A stretch of DNA of 64,000 nt, from the NCBI GenBank assembly GCA_037951165.1, contig JBBDHG010000054.1, forward strand, positions 5,222,001 to 5,286,000, written 5' to 3'. Source of the stretch: Lophius americanus. Lineage: Eukaryota; Chordata; Actinopteri; Lophiiformes; Lophiidae. Shown piece after piece: positions 11,611 through 24,375 of the stretch; position 1 is the stretch's first letter; the number at the start of each line of letters is the position of its first letter. Below the pieces are notes generated by a model. The model searched no databases and had not been told where the DNA came from. It saw nothing but the letters and a program-made list of their open reading frames with translations. A program made the translations under genes and the position numbers.

Positions 11611-13329
11611 AACTAACGTCAAAAAATGCAGCAACTTGGTAGAATTACTGCTGAAATGTAAGTTGGTATGGTGGCTTTATAATCAAAACGGTGAGTATGT
11701 TTGTGTCACATTTTTAATATTAGCGATTATTATTGAATCATTGCTCTTAATTGCTGAACCTAGTGGAACTTTCTAGTAGTCAGTTGTGTATAGTTAATGC
11801 ATCATTTTACGAAATACTTGCAAAACTGCTCATGCTGGCAATGTAAGAATCTTTCTGCCATTGTTGGGGAGTCTGCCGTGTTGTGCCGCGGTCTCAGGAT
11901 AGTAATGGGACGCGGTCACCAGGGACCCCCTTGAGTGAACATAGTGAGGAAAAACTGACGGGAGCAGAGATTCAAACGAGTGAACAATGGTGAGGGAAAT
12001 CGAGGAGCATCTGTTTGGTCTTCTCTGCCACTGAAGTTGCAAAATGGAAACATATTTCTCCCCTGACAGCTGCAGTAGATTTAGTAGCCCCCCCTGAGTT
12101 GAGCTGCTTATGATGTTGTGCGGCGTAGAGGTGGAGCGGAGGGGTGTCCCAGAGGCTTGTTGTTTCTTGTCAGACATTAGATTGAACCAAGAAGATGTGG
12201 TTCATACTCGTGCCTGGAAGAGGCCGGGACTCCCCGACACTCAGCACAACCTCTGAGCTTTGAGCGTTTTTACTACGACCAGATTATTTTACCATTGTAG
12301 AATAGAATATACCGCTAATGCTCAACCTTGCATGAAGGGGTCTCTATATTATTGAATATTTTTTTAACTCGAGTATACTGGTGCATTTTGGGCTACTGGG
12401 AATGAAAACATCGCTATTTTGTTTTCTTCTCTTTTTTTCAAACAGATGCCTATTATTAATTTCTCAATGTAACTTATTGATTAATCTGATTGGTGATTCT
12501 GATCCTTGATCCCAAGAGCCATGTACATGTGTTCCAGGGAGTTAGATGGAAGTCTTCCTATGTTTAGTTGCCAAAAATCATTTGAGATAGGAATGGTAAA
12601 CATATATTACATGGTGTAGTTGTTTAAGGGACTCGTCATTGAGATTAGAAATCTGTTTTAGAAATGACTTCTGCCCGGGAACGGCAGCAGGACACCAAAG
12701 CAGGGTTACCGACATACATAAAGATTCACAAATTTGAAATAAATGATAGGATGTCCGAATGTCCAAGTCATCAACATCGGGATCAAGTAAAAGTTATATG
12801 AAACAATGAAGTTATATGAAAAATGCAAACATCTGTATCAGGAAATACGGTGTTGTTAAAATATCTTCACATAAACACATTTTATTTTTTATTTTATTTA
12901 TTTTTTTGCAGGACGTTAATAACACAGTCTAGACGGATGGACAAACCATAGAGTAAGGACTTGTTCATCATGTCAATTCCAGCCAGGACAAAGTGACAGG
13001 AACACAGCCATCTGACAAAGTCATTGATTTTCTTTCATCAGCTGGGGGAGGTGATTATAACAACTTTGAGGGGTGTGAGAAGAAAAAAAAAGGATCTTGG
13101 GGGAGATGTTTGTCAAAACTTTGAAAAAATTTGCTTTTTTTAACTTGATTCATTTAATTTTCAAATTATTTAATTTGTAACCATCTGCCTTTAAACTCCT
13201 CGTGATTAATTATTGATGCATTTCTCCTGTGTTGTATCATTGATAAACATGTGTTTTTGTGACTGCCTTTAGAATGTACTTAAGTAAATTGCAATGTAAT
13301 TGACTGACCAACAGAGATTTTTAGAAATA
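11611..13329. other. Unassigned sequence with one denser block
   Basis: Mostly AT-rich. The segment 11830-12270 is higher in G+C and includes an open minus-strand frame of 115 codons (11830-12177). That frame is rich in serine, leucine and histidine and has no recognised domain. It may be chance openness within non-coding DNA. Nothing else was recognised. Confidence 0.4.
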
Positions 13330-13960
13330 ATCTCCTCGGCACTGGTAATCAATTTTAGGCGTGCTTTGCCGCTTTGTGAGCGAAGAGGTTAGCTGTCCCC
13401 CTCAGTTTTAGACAGAAGGCTTAAGGAGGGATCCACTGAAGGCATCTGTCAGTGAGGTAAAGAGCACTGACAGCCATACATCATCTCTGCCTGGTGAAGG
13501 CCCCACTATTTAAAAGAGTACAGCAGTCAAAAGCCCATAAAAGTGAGTGACTCTTCGGGAGCATCTGCCACTGCATGCAGGGAGGAGATTCAATGTGAAA
13601 AAGGGGAGATAATGTGCTCACTCACTAATGGGCACCCGACTAGACACAGGCTCATTTTTCACGTCATGTCATCTGTAAGGTTTGAATAAAAGTAATGGCC
13701 ACAATGAGCCCAGATCTCTCCCAGGCATTATTGCGTTTCCTTCTCACTTTTATTTGTGTTGACTTGTACAGTCAGAAGGGATGACAGCATCTGGGTGTGT
13801 GGATCCGTCAGAGTGATGATCCGCAATGCTCCCCTCCTGCTACTGACAGGTCCCTTCTTTTCGGCAGGCGTGTGAGGCCATAATGCTGCACTACGTCATA
13901 TCAAATGCTGTAATCTGAAAGAATAAAAGGACTCGCACGCTGGCGGCATCACAAACTGTC
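13330..13960. other. Strong candidate conserved non-coding element
   Basis: Long, repeat-free, high-complexity sequence containing TGACAGCCATACATCATC, CCCATAAAAGTGAGTGAC, GCACCCGACTAGACACAGG and CCATAATGCTGCACTACG. The texture is that of vertebrate enhancers near developmental genes. No frame is open through it. The inference rests on composition and motif density; conservation was not tested. Confidence 0.4.
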
Positions 13961-14489
13961 TTTTATAATTTTCTGACTGAGACAGAAGGGATAAATGACA
14001 GTGTTCCTACAGTTTCATGTAGTAAGAATTAGTGTCCATCAGAGCTAAGTGGCTACTTTAAGATAAATAGGAGGGGATTTCCGTGGCATATTTTCTGGGC
14101 ATTGGGCTTTAAAAGACAATGCTAATGTGAGCAGATACTTTTGGTTACTGTTTTCATTTACTTGAACATTTACAGTTCAAGACGCAGCACATCTAGATAT
14201 CCATTCTGAAAAGGTTGGTGTGTAACTAATGCTTAGAGTCACTGCCACTGTCAGCCATGTTCAGCTCAGAATAACAGTAGACACACTCTTCCTATTTAGG
14301 ATACAGCATGGACACTAACCCAAAATTATTAATAATAATAACAATAAACAAACAAACAATGACATCTTTGTTAGACTTTACTCAGGATCATGCATTCCAC
14401 AATAATTAAATATATAATAAAAGGGGTAAGAAGGCCTTAAAATAATCAAACATAGATTTTTTGCTTCATCACTTACTTATGAAATAAAG

Positions 14490-16130
14490 GGTTCTTTTGT
14501 GTCAGACAAAAAAAAAAGGAAAACGGGAAGACGGATGAGAAAACAAGTGATTTCCTTATTAGGTTCAGGAGTCAAAGGCCTTATTCCAGAGCTGGGGGTT
14601 TTCAAGAGCCCAGTAGATTAAGACATATATTGGATTCATGATGGGGGCCACAAAGTTCATTTTCAAAATAAAACAGGATATTATTCACAGTCCTTTTAAA
14701 ATTCAGATTGCCAGCTGACCTGTGACTTGGAAGTAGTGTATTACATTTTCAATGAGCTGCCTCTGTGACACTGAAAGGAAAAGGATTCCATTTCTTGCTC
14801 CTCTGCCGTGGGAAATATAGGAATAGACCGAGCACCATTTGAGGAACTATGAAAGAAACAAACATATTGTAAAAATATAATATTGGCGTCTTTGATTCTG
14901 CTCTTGTGATTTTTTTGTGTACCACAAGGTGTTAATTTTTTAAAGCGATGGAACTGATTGAAATATTTTAGTGATTCATACGGAGACGACGCTGTAGTGA
15001 GTGAAAGAAAACAGTCCTGCTTTGTAAGGCAGGGAAAATATCTCGGCGGTAATATTATACCATGCACATAGCTCCAGCTGCTTTTCATATATATTAAAAT
15101 CACTTCCTACTGTGGCATATGAATTTCTGCAAACTGCTAAGGCCTAAGCTTATGTTGGAACTTCTGCTTCTTACGATTTCTTCCTCCGTTCTCTGACCCC
15201 CCAAAAAGGTGGCCAATAATCTCATTCACACACTGTCTCCCATCACAGACCCCCGCGTACTCTACATAAAACCATAGAAGTAATATTGACATTGTTCAGC
15301 TGCATAAGAAGTTGCATGTCATACACAAATATTATGAAAAGTTAACACTTTCCTCCAAGCAATACTCAAAGCCGGCGGTACAATAGAAATCTCTATCTAA
15401 ACCCTCCCCCAGGACAGTGGAAATCTGTGTGCACAGGCAGTACATGCAGCGAAATATGAAAATAACACTCACTCCAGATTCTAATTTTACTGTTACAATG
15501 CTGATGGCTTTGAGGTATTGAGAAGGTACGCCGAGCATAATCAGTCAACAGAACTGGCGGAGGGCTACACCTTACATGGTAATAAAGCCACAACTTGAGC
15601 ATGGTGAGCTCATTCCCATAGTACCCCATCCAACCCCCCATCTCCCTGCACCAACGCCTGCCTCATCACTCCACACAAAATATCCCACCCTTAATTGGTC
15701 TGTGCTCCTCCAACACGTTTGTAATGAAAAAGCAGCACATAATTCTTAGTTTGTTGGCTGGCAGAGCCCAATTTACAAAAGTGGAGGTTGGTGATAAGCA
15801 GAGACAGTACGGCTGTGGAGTGCTCAGAACAATGAATCACCCCGCTGCCAGGGTTGAGCAGAATATAATTGAGTCCAACATCTCTGAGCACTTTCACCAT
15901 AATTAATGATAATCTGTAACAGAGGAATCTGAGATTCCAGTTCACAGAACTGTTTAATTAGGCCCAGTAATGAAAGCACAGGCACTACAAGAATATGGCT
16001 GGCCTCATGATTAATGATTTGTGCTACTGAACACAAAAGTGCTGCACCGTTAACTCCAACGGATGCTGCCGTGTCTCCCTGGCATTTACAGAACACCAAA
16101 ATACATATGGAGCTGTTTGCACCACCTATA
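14490..16130. other. Enhancer-like cluster with homeodomain-type motifs
   Basis: About 1.6 kb without recognised repeats. The right half (15780-16090) contains CACCATAATTAATGATAATC and CATGATTAATGATTTGTG, that is, clustered ATTA/TAAT cores, plus TTTAATTAGGCCCAG. Short frames here (14741-15103, 15393-15641, 15691-15945, 15824-16099, all minus) overlap one another in different frames and share no domain. That argues against coding function. Confidence 0.4.
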
Positions 16131-16639
16131 TAAAACAGGATAAATACTATGCTTTTTTCCCATTAGTATGATCCCCTGGGTTTATTAGTTGATGCTATAG
16201 ATTATCCTAAACATCTTTCAATATAGTGCCTCAAATTCAGAATAAGATGATAAATGCATTTTTATGTGATTAATTGTGATTATTTGTGTTTAAATATTGC
16301 ATATATCAGTGTTAACACATGCTTATTTAATCTAATTGTGAGAAATTGCCGACGATTGGGAATAAGTAGTGAATGTGTTAATCACATCTGGATATCTTTA
16401 TATGTACTCATAGAAGTGTAATAGAGGATGATGAAGAAATGTGTTGTCCTTGATTAGGTTGTGTGGAACACTTGGACACATAAGCCAGTAAAAAAACCAC
16501 GTCTTATTTATGATTAAGGTGATATAAAGATTGGCATGTGACAGAAATAATAATGTGTCGTAGCGTTCACTGAAGTAATAAAAAAGGACATAAAATTGAG
16601 GTCCTTTACTTAAAAGTAAGGAATACATTATTGAATGAA
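16131..16639. other. AT-rich DNA with no recognisable feature
   Basis: AT-rich spacer between two denser blocks. Nothing was recognised. Confidence 0.5.
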
Positions 16640-17890
16640 ATGCTCCAGTTCCTGTTTGTGCCTCGCAGGCATCTTCATGGTTATTTTCTGGTAGTATAAG
16701 CCAGAGTTGTGCGACTTCATAACACGGAAACAGGCAGGGCTCTGCGGAGGCTATGTGCTAGACTGGCTACACCTTTTTAAATGGATCTCATGAAATGCAC
16801 AATAATACAGTCATACCATTATAGAAACAAAATAAGATTTCTGTTTGGCATGAATTGGATTTCCACCCAGAAAAAAAGCTATTAGTCACTCCCTGTCAGT
16901 TCGTTGACTGCTGAGTTTGATGTTTTTTCATGTGCTGGAACTCTGAAGTTAAATTTCACACTTACTTGCATGTTTTTAGCTTAATGCTTCCCTATGGTTT
17001 GGCGAATCTGCAGCCGTGCTACGAGACTTAATCGAAAGATCCCTGTGAAATAATAGGTATCCTGCTACTCGTTTTATTCATCACACCTCTCAGTAAAATG
17101 TTGAAGCAGACAGAAGCCTTAGGAAATGACACTGTGAAATGCAATAAGCGTAGAAAACCAGGAGCAGAAGCTCAACTCTCATAAATCTATGACAAAACTT
17201 TCCAAAAAATGAGAGAGAGGAGACAAAAAAAGGGTGAAAAATAGATGCATTCCTGTAGAGGAAATGACTGTAACCGCCCACTTTCTCGCCCTCCCATTTC
17301 CCATGTCTAAATCTTGTTTCGTTCTTTAATTCTATAGTTTCTGACCTGAATCTGGCCATCGCTGCACATGAAAGAAATTACAAAAGCCTCTCAGTCACAG
17401 CAGCCAAGCTTCCTCCTGCACCGCAGCATTTGTCATTGCCAAAACAGCAGAGTTTAATTAAGTGTTGTGAGCAGCCTAGTGAGAAACACACTTTAAATTA
17501 AACCTCTGAACATGCTGCTATTGGTTCTTTACCTTCTCAACAATCAGCGGGGTATACAGCATAAATTTCTATCTCTCAAGGGGGAAGGCAGCTGCTGTAC
17601 CTCCAGCGATTCATAAACGGATTGCCTCCCCAAGAGCAATCTCTATTACAGCACATTTCATTATAGCCCCGTTTGGAAACAGCAAGCAGATGAATGTGAT
17701 AATTAATGTCCCTTCCCAACTAAACATTTTATTTACTCCTGATGAATTAACGGTCGTTATCAAGGTTTGAAAAAAGGCATGTACAGTACGTCTGTGCGTC
17801 TGCATAGGTGAAAAGAATTACATGCAAATTATCGTGTGAGACATGGAGCACCTCTTGGTGCAAGAGATGGAATACTTTCAAAGCTTTTTA
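16640..17890. other. Enhancer-like block
   Basis: Repeat-free sequence with GCAGAGTTTAATTAAGTG near 17447, GATAATTAATGTCCC near 17698 and CTGATGAATTAACGG near 17738. Minus-strand short frames at 17090-17359 and 17611-17805 have no domain. Candidate conserved non-coding element. Confidence 0.38.
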
Positions 17891-18900
17891 ATTATGGTTT
17901 GTTCTGAGCAGGGAACAATTTTGATTAGATTACGCTATCTTTTATCATTTCTTAAATAACATAAATTGAGTCAATTACATTAAATGTGGACAGTAAACAG
18001 AGATTTTAAACAAAGACTGTTTTTAAAGTGGCATTTGAATTGAGCCTTGATTATTACATACTTATTATTGACTGATTTATCCTAACAGAAAGGAATGTTT
18101 AAACACAAATACGTAAAATTATATAAATCACAAATTATTTAAAATACTTTTTCCACTATTAATCAAATGTTGCATATCAGTGTGATATTAAGCATTATTA
18201 TACAAGATATCATGCTTCACTGGAAGGATAAACCAGTTGGTGTAATAAATGTATTATTATATACAAATCCTATGAAGAGACCCAAACCTTGGATCACAAT
18301 GGTAATTGATCCCAATAACTAATATTGCCTATGTAGCCAGATCCTGATATATCATAAATGCTAGACTGTAAAAGCACTGATGGACAAACAATGTGTTCCC
18401 ATCCTTTTAAGCACAACGGTCACTCTATTTCACATGATAATACTGGGATAACACATTAGACACATCACTGAAAACAGAAGTATTGGAGTGTATGTTTGAG
18501 GTATTATGACAGTAAAGTGATGGTGAACAGTTTAAGTGACTTCAGTATGCAGTTAATGAACAGCAGTCAGCAGCAGTTATAGACAGTCTATAGATATGTT
18601 GTGTTAATAAATGAATAAGGAGGCACAGTGGTGATTGTGGGGATAATCCTAACCATTTATGATTTCTGGGTTTGGTATACTAATACAGGCTGTTACAGTG
18701 AAGAAACAACACAGAGGTGATATGAAGTTAAAATTGACCCCAAAAAAAAAAATGACTTCGTGTTAACTCTAACCTTGGTCTTACCTCTGACTTCAGAGGG
18801 TCAGTGATTGCAGAAAACCAATTTCAAATTTTGAAACATGACCCTGTTTCATCTTTTTATTCAGGCACTATTTTAAAACATTTTTTGGAAGTGATTTAGC
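17891..18900. other. AT-rich DNA with no recognisable feature
   Basis: AT-rich. GGAGGCACAGTGGTG near 18620 recalls the GGCGGCACGGTGGTG start of a common fish repeat, but the match does not continue. Nothing else was seen. Confidence 0.45.
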
Positions 18901-20199
18901 CATTATTATCCATCCTATGGGACTCTGTTGACCGTTCCTCTTCTCAGGTCCGATGCAGTACTGCTCCTTCAGGGTTAGTCATTCAGCTTGTAATGGAGAA
19001 CCAGTTTCCTAAGTAGGCTGAGTGGTTTAAAATAAAAGTCAAGCATTGGGGCCATATAAGATGTAACAAGCCAATTCTTGGCACAAACACAGAAACCAAT
19101 CAAACTCAGCCCACCTGAGCCTTAAACAAAGCCGGAGGTACATTTGCTATCCGTGTTAGGTGACATTTCCTGTCCTCCAGTTGCTGCTGCTCCTTGGTTT
19201 GAGTGATCAGACAGCCATTACAAGGTCCAGGTTTATTAGCAAGACCACACAGGCCCAAAGCTTGCTGGCGTAAAGGTGTAATTCTCTGCAAAGTGTGTCG
19301 CGTTAACTTTGTTGACTGATCCACACAACAGCTGGTTGGAGGGAACTTTGGCACCTGCAGGAGTCCTGTGAGGCAGCAGCGGTGTACAACACCGCGGAAA
19401 AACTCCAGTTCAATTTGAAGATCTGCATACAAATCCTTATTGAAGTATTTTCAAGGTACTAAATTGTCAAAGTAAAAGTACTTATTTTGCAGTAGAATGT
19501 CACATGTAGGATGATTTTGGATCATAATTACCACTGTAGATGTTAAAGGGTGAGATGATCTAACTACGTTGTGAAGTTTCTGTTGCTACGAATGGATTAT
19601 TATAGTCGTTTCAAAGCATGTCTGCTCCGTGAGAACCAAACCTCTAAAAGTCCAGGCCTTTTTTTTCATGCAAGCTAAACCAATTACTAATCCAATTACA
19701 ATGATTTAAAAAAAATAGTTGATTCATCTTAGGGAGGAGAACTTTCTGAACAATTAATTTGAGATCATTGTCACCAGACAGGAAGGCTATGACAATTTTT
19801 AATCTGAGAAGTAGCTTGTAACTTCAGGTGTTGTACAAAAATCTTTCCCTCTGAGTTTATTAGAATAAAAGTTTAAATGAGGAGACATGGAATCACTCAA
19901 ATCAAGTATTCCAATTTGTATCTAAGTACAATACTTGAGTAAATGTTTCTGAAAACCACTTTACTAAACATAAATGAATTAAAGAAATACAACAAACAGT
20001 ACAACTAAGTACATAATGGGATTCCAGGCACGTTTATAATTCTAATTGTATAACTATATGAACTAGCCTGAATCCTGTTCCATTTAGGAAAAGCTATGCT
20101 GTCAGCCAATTCCAGCTTATATAATAGGAACAGGCTGAATGGGCAGTTTTATATAACAGGTTATATAAGCGGTTGATTACTTACTCTGGTCTCACTGTA
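18901..20199. other. Unassigned, partly enhancer-like sequence
   Basis: 19080-19440 is denser and repeat-free, with an open minus frame 19106-19432 that carries no recognised domain. 20060-20160 contains a short inverted pair, CCTGTTCC (20074) and GGAACAGG (20127). The remainder is AT-rich without features. Confidence 0.35.
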
Positions 20200-21700
20200 A
20201 CAACATCGTGCAAAATGTATTGGGAATTATTAAGAGTTGGATCCCTTTTCATCGTTGATCATTTAAGGAAGCTCTTGTGCCCTTCCTCTCTGAAATGCCA
20301 AATGATATATGATCACTCCGGCACTGCTAGTTAATGTACACTATTAGCTCTGTATTTAAACACGATAATGTAATTGATTCACAAATTGATTTATCGGTGT
20401 TAATTCAAGTGTTTCATGTATTAATCACAGTAAAGAAATTAATTTGGTATATTTTATGAGCTGTTGTGCGATCAACTAATGATATGAATTAATCAATTTT
20501 AATAAGAATTCAAACACCATTGTTCGGCTAATTTGTCACTTTGTTGAGGGAGAATGAACAAGGGCCTCTTGATTTACAACACATAACTCCACTGGACTAT
20601 TTTAGGGAATGACATGGCTTATTTCTTTGATCATGCAGTGATTTATCCATTTATAATCCACAGCTTCATGTCTATTCCACTCCGAAACTACCCCAACATT
20701 TATTATTCTGCCAGGGAGGGCTTGTGATTATCAGTGATAACTTCCTATCACACTTAAATACTAAAAGACCAAAATGTTTTTGTACAAACTCATTGAAAAT
20801 GTGACAATAGAGGGTCCCTAACTCTGGTCTGTGCTATCGAGTGTCTGTGTAAGTCTAACTTTATAATATAGTGTAATAACATGTTTCACTCTTGACTTTG
20901 AGTAAACACTGAAATTGTTTTGCACTCCAGAGAGCCGTTTAAGTAGTTCATTAGTGGCTGTGTCTTTAAAGTATTGATCTCTCCAGTCAATGGAAAAAAT
21001 AACAACCTGGTTATAAGACACTTGTCCACAGCGATGGGGGCAACATAAATTATTTAAAAAGGGCAGATTCACTGCGGCCATGGAGCCATCAATCATGGGA
21101 TATGGCAATAACAAAAAAGCCATGCTTCAAATGTCCTCCTATCTCCCCGCAGAACAATTCTATCAGCCAGGTGACTGCGAGGAGGAAGGATGACCTAATG
21201 TCACTCACATTGTTGCCTCTGCCTTTGAAGGGCCCAGATCTCCTCTCAGCCCTGGAATGGGATGGCTAAATAGATTCTCTGTGTTTACCACTAGTCTCCC
21301 TCCCAGTGCACACTTCAATTTGTCTGACAATAAAAGGTGGCCATAAGAGTTGGAGTTTCCACAAACAATGGATGAATTTTTTATCAAACGGTTGAATTGA
21401 GTTGGAACTGGGACTATATTTATTCATAGCTCCTTATTCGGAAAGATTCCACTGGAAAGTGAGACATATGGCAAGAATATGGGAACTAGATTTTTCATAT
21501 GCTGTGTTAGTTTAGGGTAAACATGATCAACAAATCCTGATGTTTCACTGTAACGTGTTGTGTGGATCATCACTCCTCAAGGGAATCACGTCCTCTAGTA
21601 ACAAACACTCCTCGGGTACATAAAGATGTGTTCATCTTGTCATTACTTTTGGAAATAAAGAATGTGAGGGCCACGGAACGGTACACACACAAAGATGGCA
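20200..21700. other. Enhancer-like cluster
   Basis: Repeat-free sequence with dense motifs: GTAATTGATTCACAAATTG, AACACCATTGTTCGGC (contains an ATTGTT SOX-type core), TTGATCATGCAGTGATTTATC, GACAATAAAAGGTGGCC and ACAAACAATGGATG (again SOX-like). Minus frames 20818-21123 and 21205-21387 lack domains. I read this as non-coding regulatory DNA. Conservation is untested. Confidence 0.4.
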
Positions 21701-22054
21701 GCTGACATCAATATCATGAAATTTAAATAAAGGAATTTGCATCAAATCACACTTTTTCATAATCCTATAATGATCTAACTTGTTTTTATTTTCACCTCAT
21801 GTTTTTCAGTCACTGATATCTTAGAACACTGTAGTTGCTCTAATATAACATATGACAAAGTAGTACAAGACCGTTAAGCAGTAACAGTTTAATACAGTAA
21901 CAGTAAGAGTAAAAATGTACATATTTCCTTTAGAATGGCATGGTGCGTGCTTTATTGCTAGGCCAATGTTGTTCTCCCCAAAAGCAAGGTGTAATACACC
22001 TGAAAAGCCCCCAATCCCCTGATTAGATTGTTAAAAAAAAGTCCCTTTTGTGCA

Positions 22055-22400
22055 TAGAATTTGAACTATTATAATAAAATATAACATATTCCAAATAAAT
22101 AAATAGTCCATTTATATTCGCCATATTTTGGCTATATCAGACTAGTGGTCAGGAAGTTATGTACAAAAAAGAGTGTTTGGAGTTAAATTGTTCCTTTGTG
22201 AGTGAAATATGAACTAATAGAGTAAAATATGGAATACACATGATTTATCTCCCAGAGGTGATTCTTATGCACAAAATCTGGACTAAATCGGACCGTGGAA
22301 TTATGGCTTGAAAACCTTTGGAGATAAAGCTCCCTCTTGAGTTGAAAATATAAAACCGACTTTTCCGAAAATCAATCCAGTTCTTCTTTGCACTAAGGCT
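22055..22400 (-). repeat. Unclassified dispersed repeat 'X' (reverse copy)
   Basis: Read on the minus strand it shows the marks of repeat X: ATATTTTACTCTATTAGTTC, then CATATTTCACTCACAAAGG, ATAACTTCCTGACCACTAG, TTTAGTCCAGATTTTGTGC and GAACTGGATTGATTTTCGG. The same phrases occur, diverged, at 42840-43290, 48045-48815, 50945-51390 and 61915-62170. No coding potential or clear termini were found. Neither the class nor a source element is recognised. Confidence 0.65.
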
Positions 22401-22489
22401 TATGTTTGTAAATTTGAAAATGATTAATGAAATTAGTATTTTTTTTTTTAGATGTCATTTATGTATGTCCCCCCCCTAAAACAGTGCAG

Positions 22490-23060
22490 CTGCCACTGCA
22501 TGATGTACCTTAATAACATCTCATCAGTAAGATTCTTTTCTGCACTGGCATCATAAATAAGGGCATGAAAAGGCATCAGAGCAAATAAAAGCACAGGGAG
22601 ATGCTTAAGTGAGGCAGACATGTCTTTGAGTTTGAGTTTGAAAACCCTACTTTGATTAATATTTGATTACATACACCCGTGCTACATGAAAGGCAGGAAG
22701 AAGTGCCGTTTTTGTGAACGGCCAGCCAGTCAAATGGCACTTTGTTGTTTCAAATGCTCCCCTGCATATCAGTACCGTGGTCAGCCCTCTAACCAGCCAA
22801 CCCGGATCTGTTCTACAAAGACAGCTTGACAAAATGCCGGTGCTGCCTTGATGGAACGAGGCATGTGGGGATATGAATGACTACATCTGAGGGGTAATTG
22901 CTGCAGAGCAGGAGCCTCCTACCTCGTTTCATTTAGTCTATTAGCAATTTATGGCTGGTCTTACTCAGCTCTCTGCAGGAGGGGTTTGATCTAAACTCAT
23001 GAGCTTTTTGGTATGGCTGGGACCCAGTAGAGAACCTGAGAGGGAAGAAAAGGGTTTCAT
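22490..23060. other. Enhancer-like block
   Basis: Repeat-free, balanced composition, with CAGTGCAGCTGCCACTGC (E-box CAGCTG), TAATTGCTGCAGAGCAGG and TCTATTAGCAATTTATGGC. No coding frame. Candidate conserved non-coding element. Confidence 0.35.
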
Positions 23061-23429
23061 TTACCACTATTTTAATTCTCTTTGACTTCTCATTAATTTG
23101 TTGTTACAGAAGAAAGGTGAGCATCGCCTAAATCTTATTTAAGTTAATGGAATTATGATCCTATACTCTGAGCCTCTCTGGGCTTTTTTAAAGGGTTGTT
23201 TAGGTAACGTAAGGATTCCTCTTCTTACTTTATGATTGTGATTAGTATCAATAGTAGATTACATACATTGGATTTGACCCTGAACCTTATCATAGAAAAT
23301 GTAATACCACAGTAATTAATACCAATCAAGTCAATATCTAAACAATAGTGAATTGCTAAAATGTGTTAGATATAATAAAAAGCTAAACCTTCTACTGATA
23401 AAGTGTTATTTATTATAATAGATATTATT

Positions 23430-23740
23430 TTGACACTGCAGTTGAAATCACGCCGATGTGCCTCCCGTTGTAGTGTTTCCTGTCTGGTGGAGGTTCTTGG
23501 TAGGGGTTCCGGCCTAAGGTGAAGGTGTTTGTGCTATCTGAAGCCAGGCTGGCTAATGCCTGGTGTCAGCCCCCCATGGATACAGATGCAGATCTGCTTG
23601 TATTGGGGTGGGGGTTCTGACTGGTCCAGAAAGCCGGCTAACTCTGTATGATGGCCTCATGCCGCTGTATCCCGGTGGCCAGCTCACTAAGACATCATGT
23701 TCATATTAGCTGAGACTCTGATATGTTTTGCAGTCAGCAG
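23430..23740. other. GC-elevated island of unknown nature
   Basis: More G+C than both flanks and no recognised repeat, with GCTGGCTAATGCCTGGTG and GTATCCCGGTGGCCAGC. No exon structure was seen. The preceding 23061-23429 is AT-rich and empty. Confidence 0.25.
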
Positions 23741-24009
23741 TGTTTGGAATTAGAGGTTGTTTAAGTTTAACAATAGTCTACATTTGAATATGTATCTTCA
23801 AACTGTGTGGCTTAACAGTTACAGACAGCTATTATGGGTTGTTGAAAATCTTAAAAAAAATGTATCCCCTGCTTTTTGCATACCAACCGATCTGCACCAC
23901 AGGGTTAATAGCATTGGACTTCCACTAGCTACAATTTGAAGTGATTATTTTTGAGTTCAATATTCAGTCAATATTTTTAGAACAGTACAATTATCTTTGA
24001 ACAGTCATA

Positions 24010-24375
24010 TGTGAGCGAAAAATGGCCTGAGATGCTCTCTCCATCCTTGCTACTCTCCTCCTCGTGTGCAGGACCATGTTGCTCTGCTGAACGACAGCTT
24101 TGGGTTTTGCTGTGGAACTCTCTTTGGCACCAACCTCCACAGGGGACCCTTAACCACCAGTACACAGGGGGGACTCCCACTGGGAGGACCATGGCCTTGC
24201 ACTTCCTCCCCTGAATGACCTCTGACACACCCAGTTTGCACTGGGTGGTGTTGAAGAGACAGTGGTGGGGATTTCTCCCCAACCAAGCAGCGGGTTGTTA
24301 TTGATGTGGCAGAGATGTCAGGACTAATCTTTGGCTCTCTGAATAGCCTCTCTAAAAGAAGCTCATCCACTAGAT
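24010..24375. other. Unidentified segment open on both strands
   Basis: Overlapping frames of 67-106 codons are open on both strands (24011-24214 plus; 23977-24282 and 24050-24370 minus). The plus frame holds QYTGGTPTGRTMAL, which loosely recalls the GG.T.TG.AL stretch of von Willebrand A domains; the frame ends a few codons later. It may be a fossil exon or retrocopy, an unrecognised repeat, or chance. I do not assign a gene. Confidence 0.2.

Noticed and set aside
11830..12177. 115-codon minus frame in denser sequence
   Set aside because: No recognisable domain. Considered as an exon, but no supported splice sites or neighbouring exons were seen.
15393..16099. Series of overlapping minus-strand frames
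   Set aside because: They overlap in different frames and none continues. This fits non-coding conserved-type sequence better than exons.
18618..18640. GGAGGCACAGTGGTG as the start of the common GGCGGCACGGTGGTG fish repeat
   Set aside because: The similarity does not extend into the rest of the repeat.
20074..20134. Inverted pair CCTGTTCC/GGAACAGG
   Set aside because: Eight bases separated by about 45 bases is within chance expectation for a window this long.
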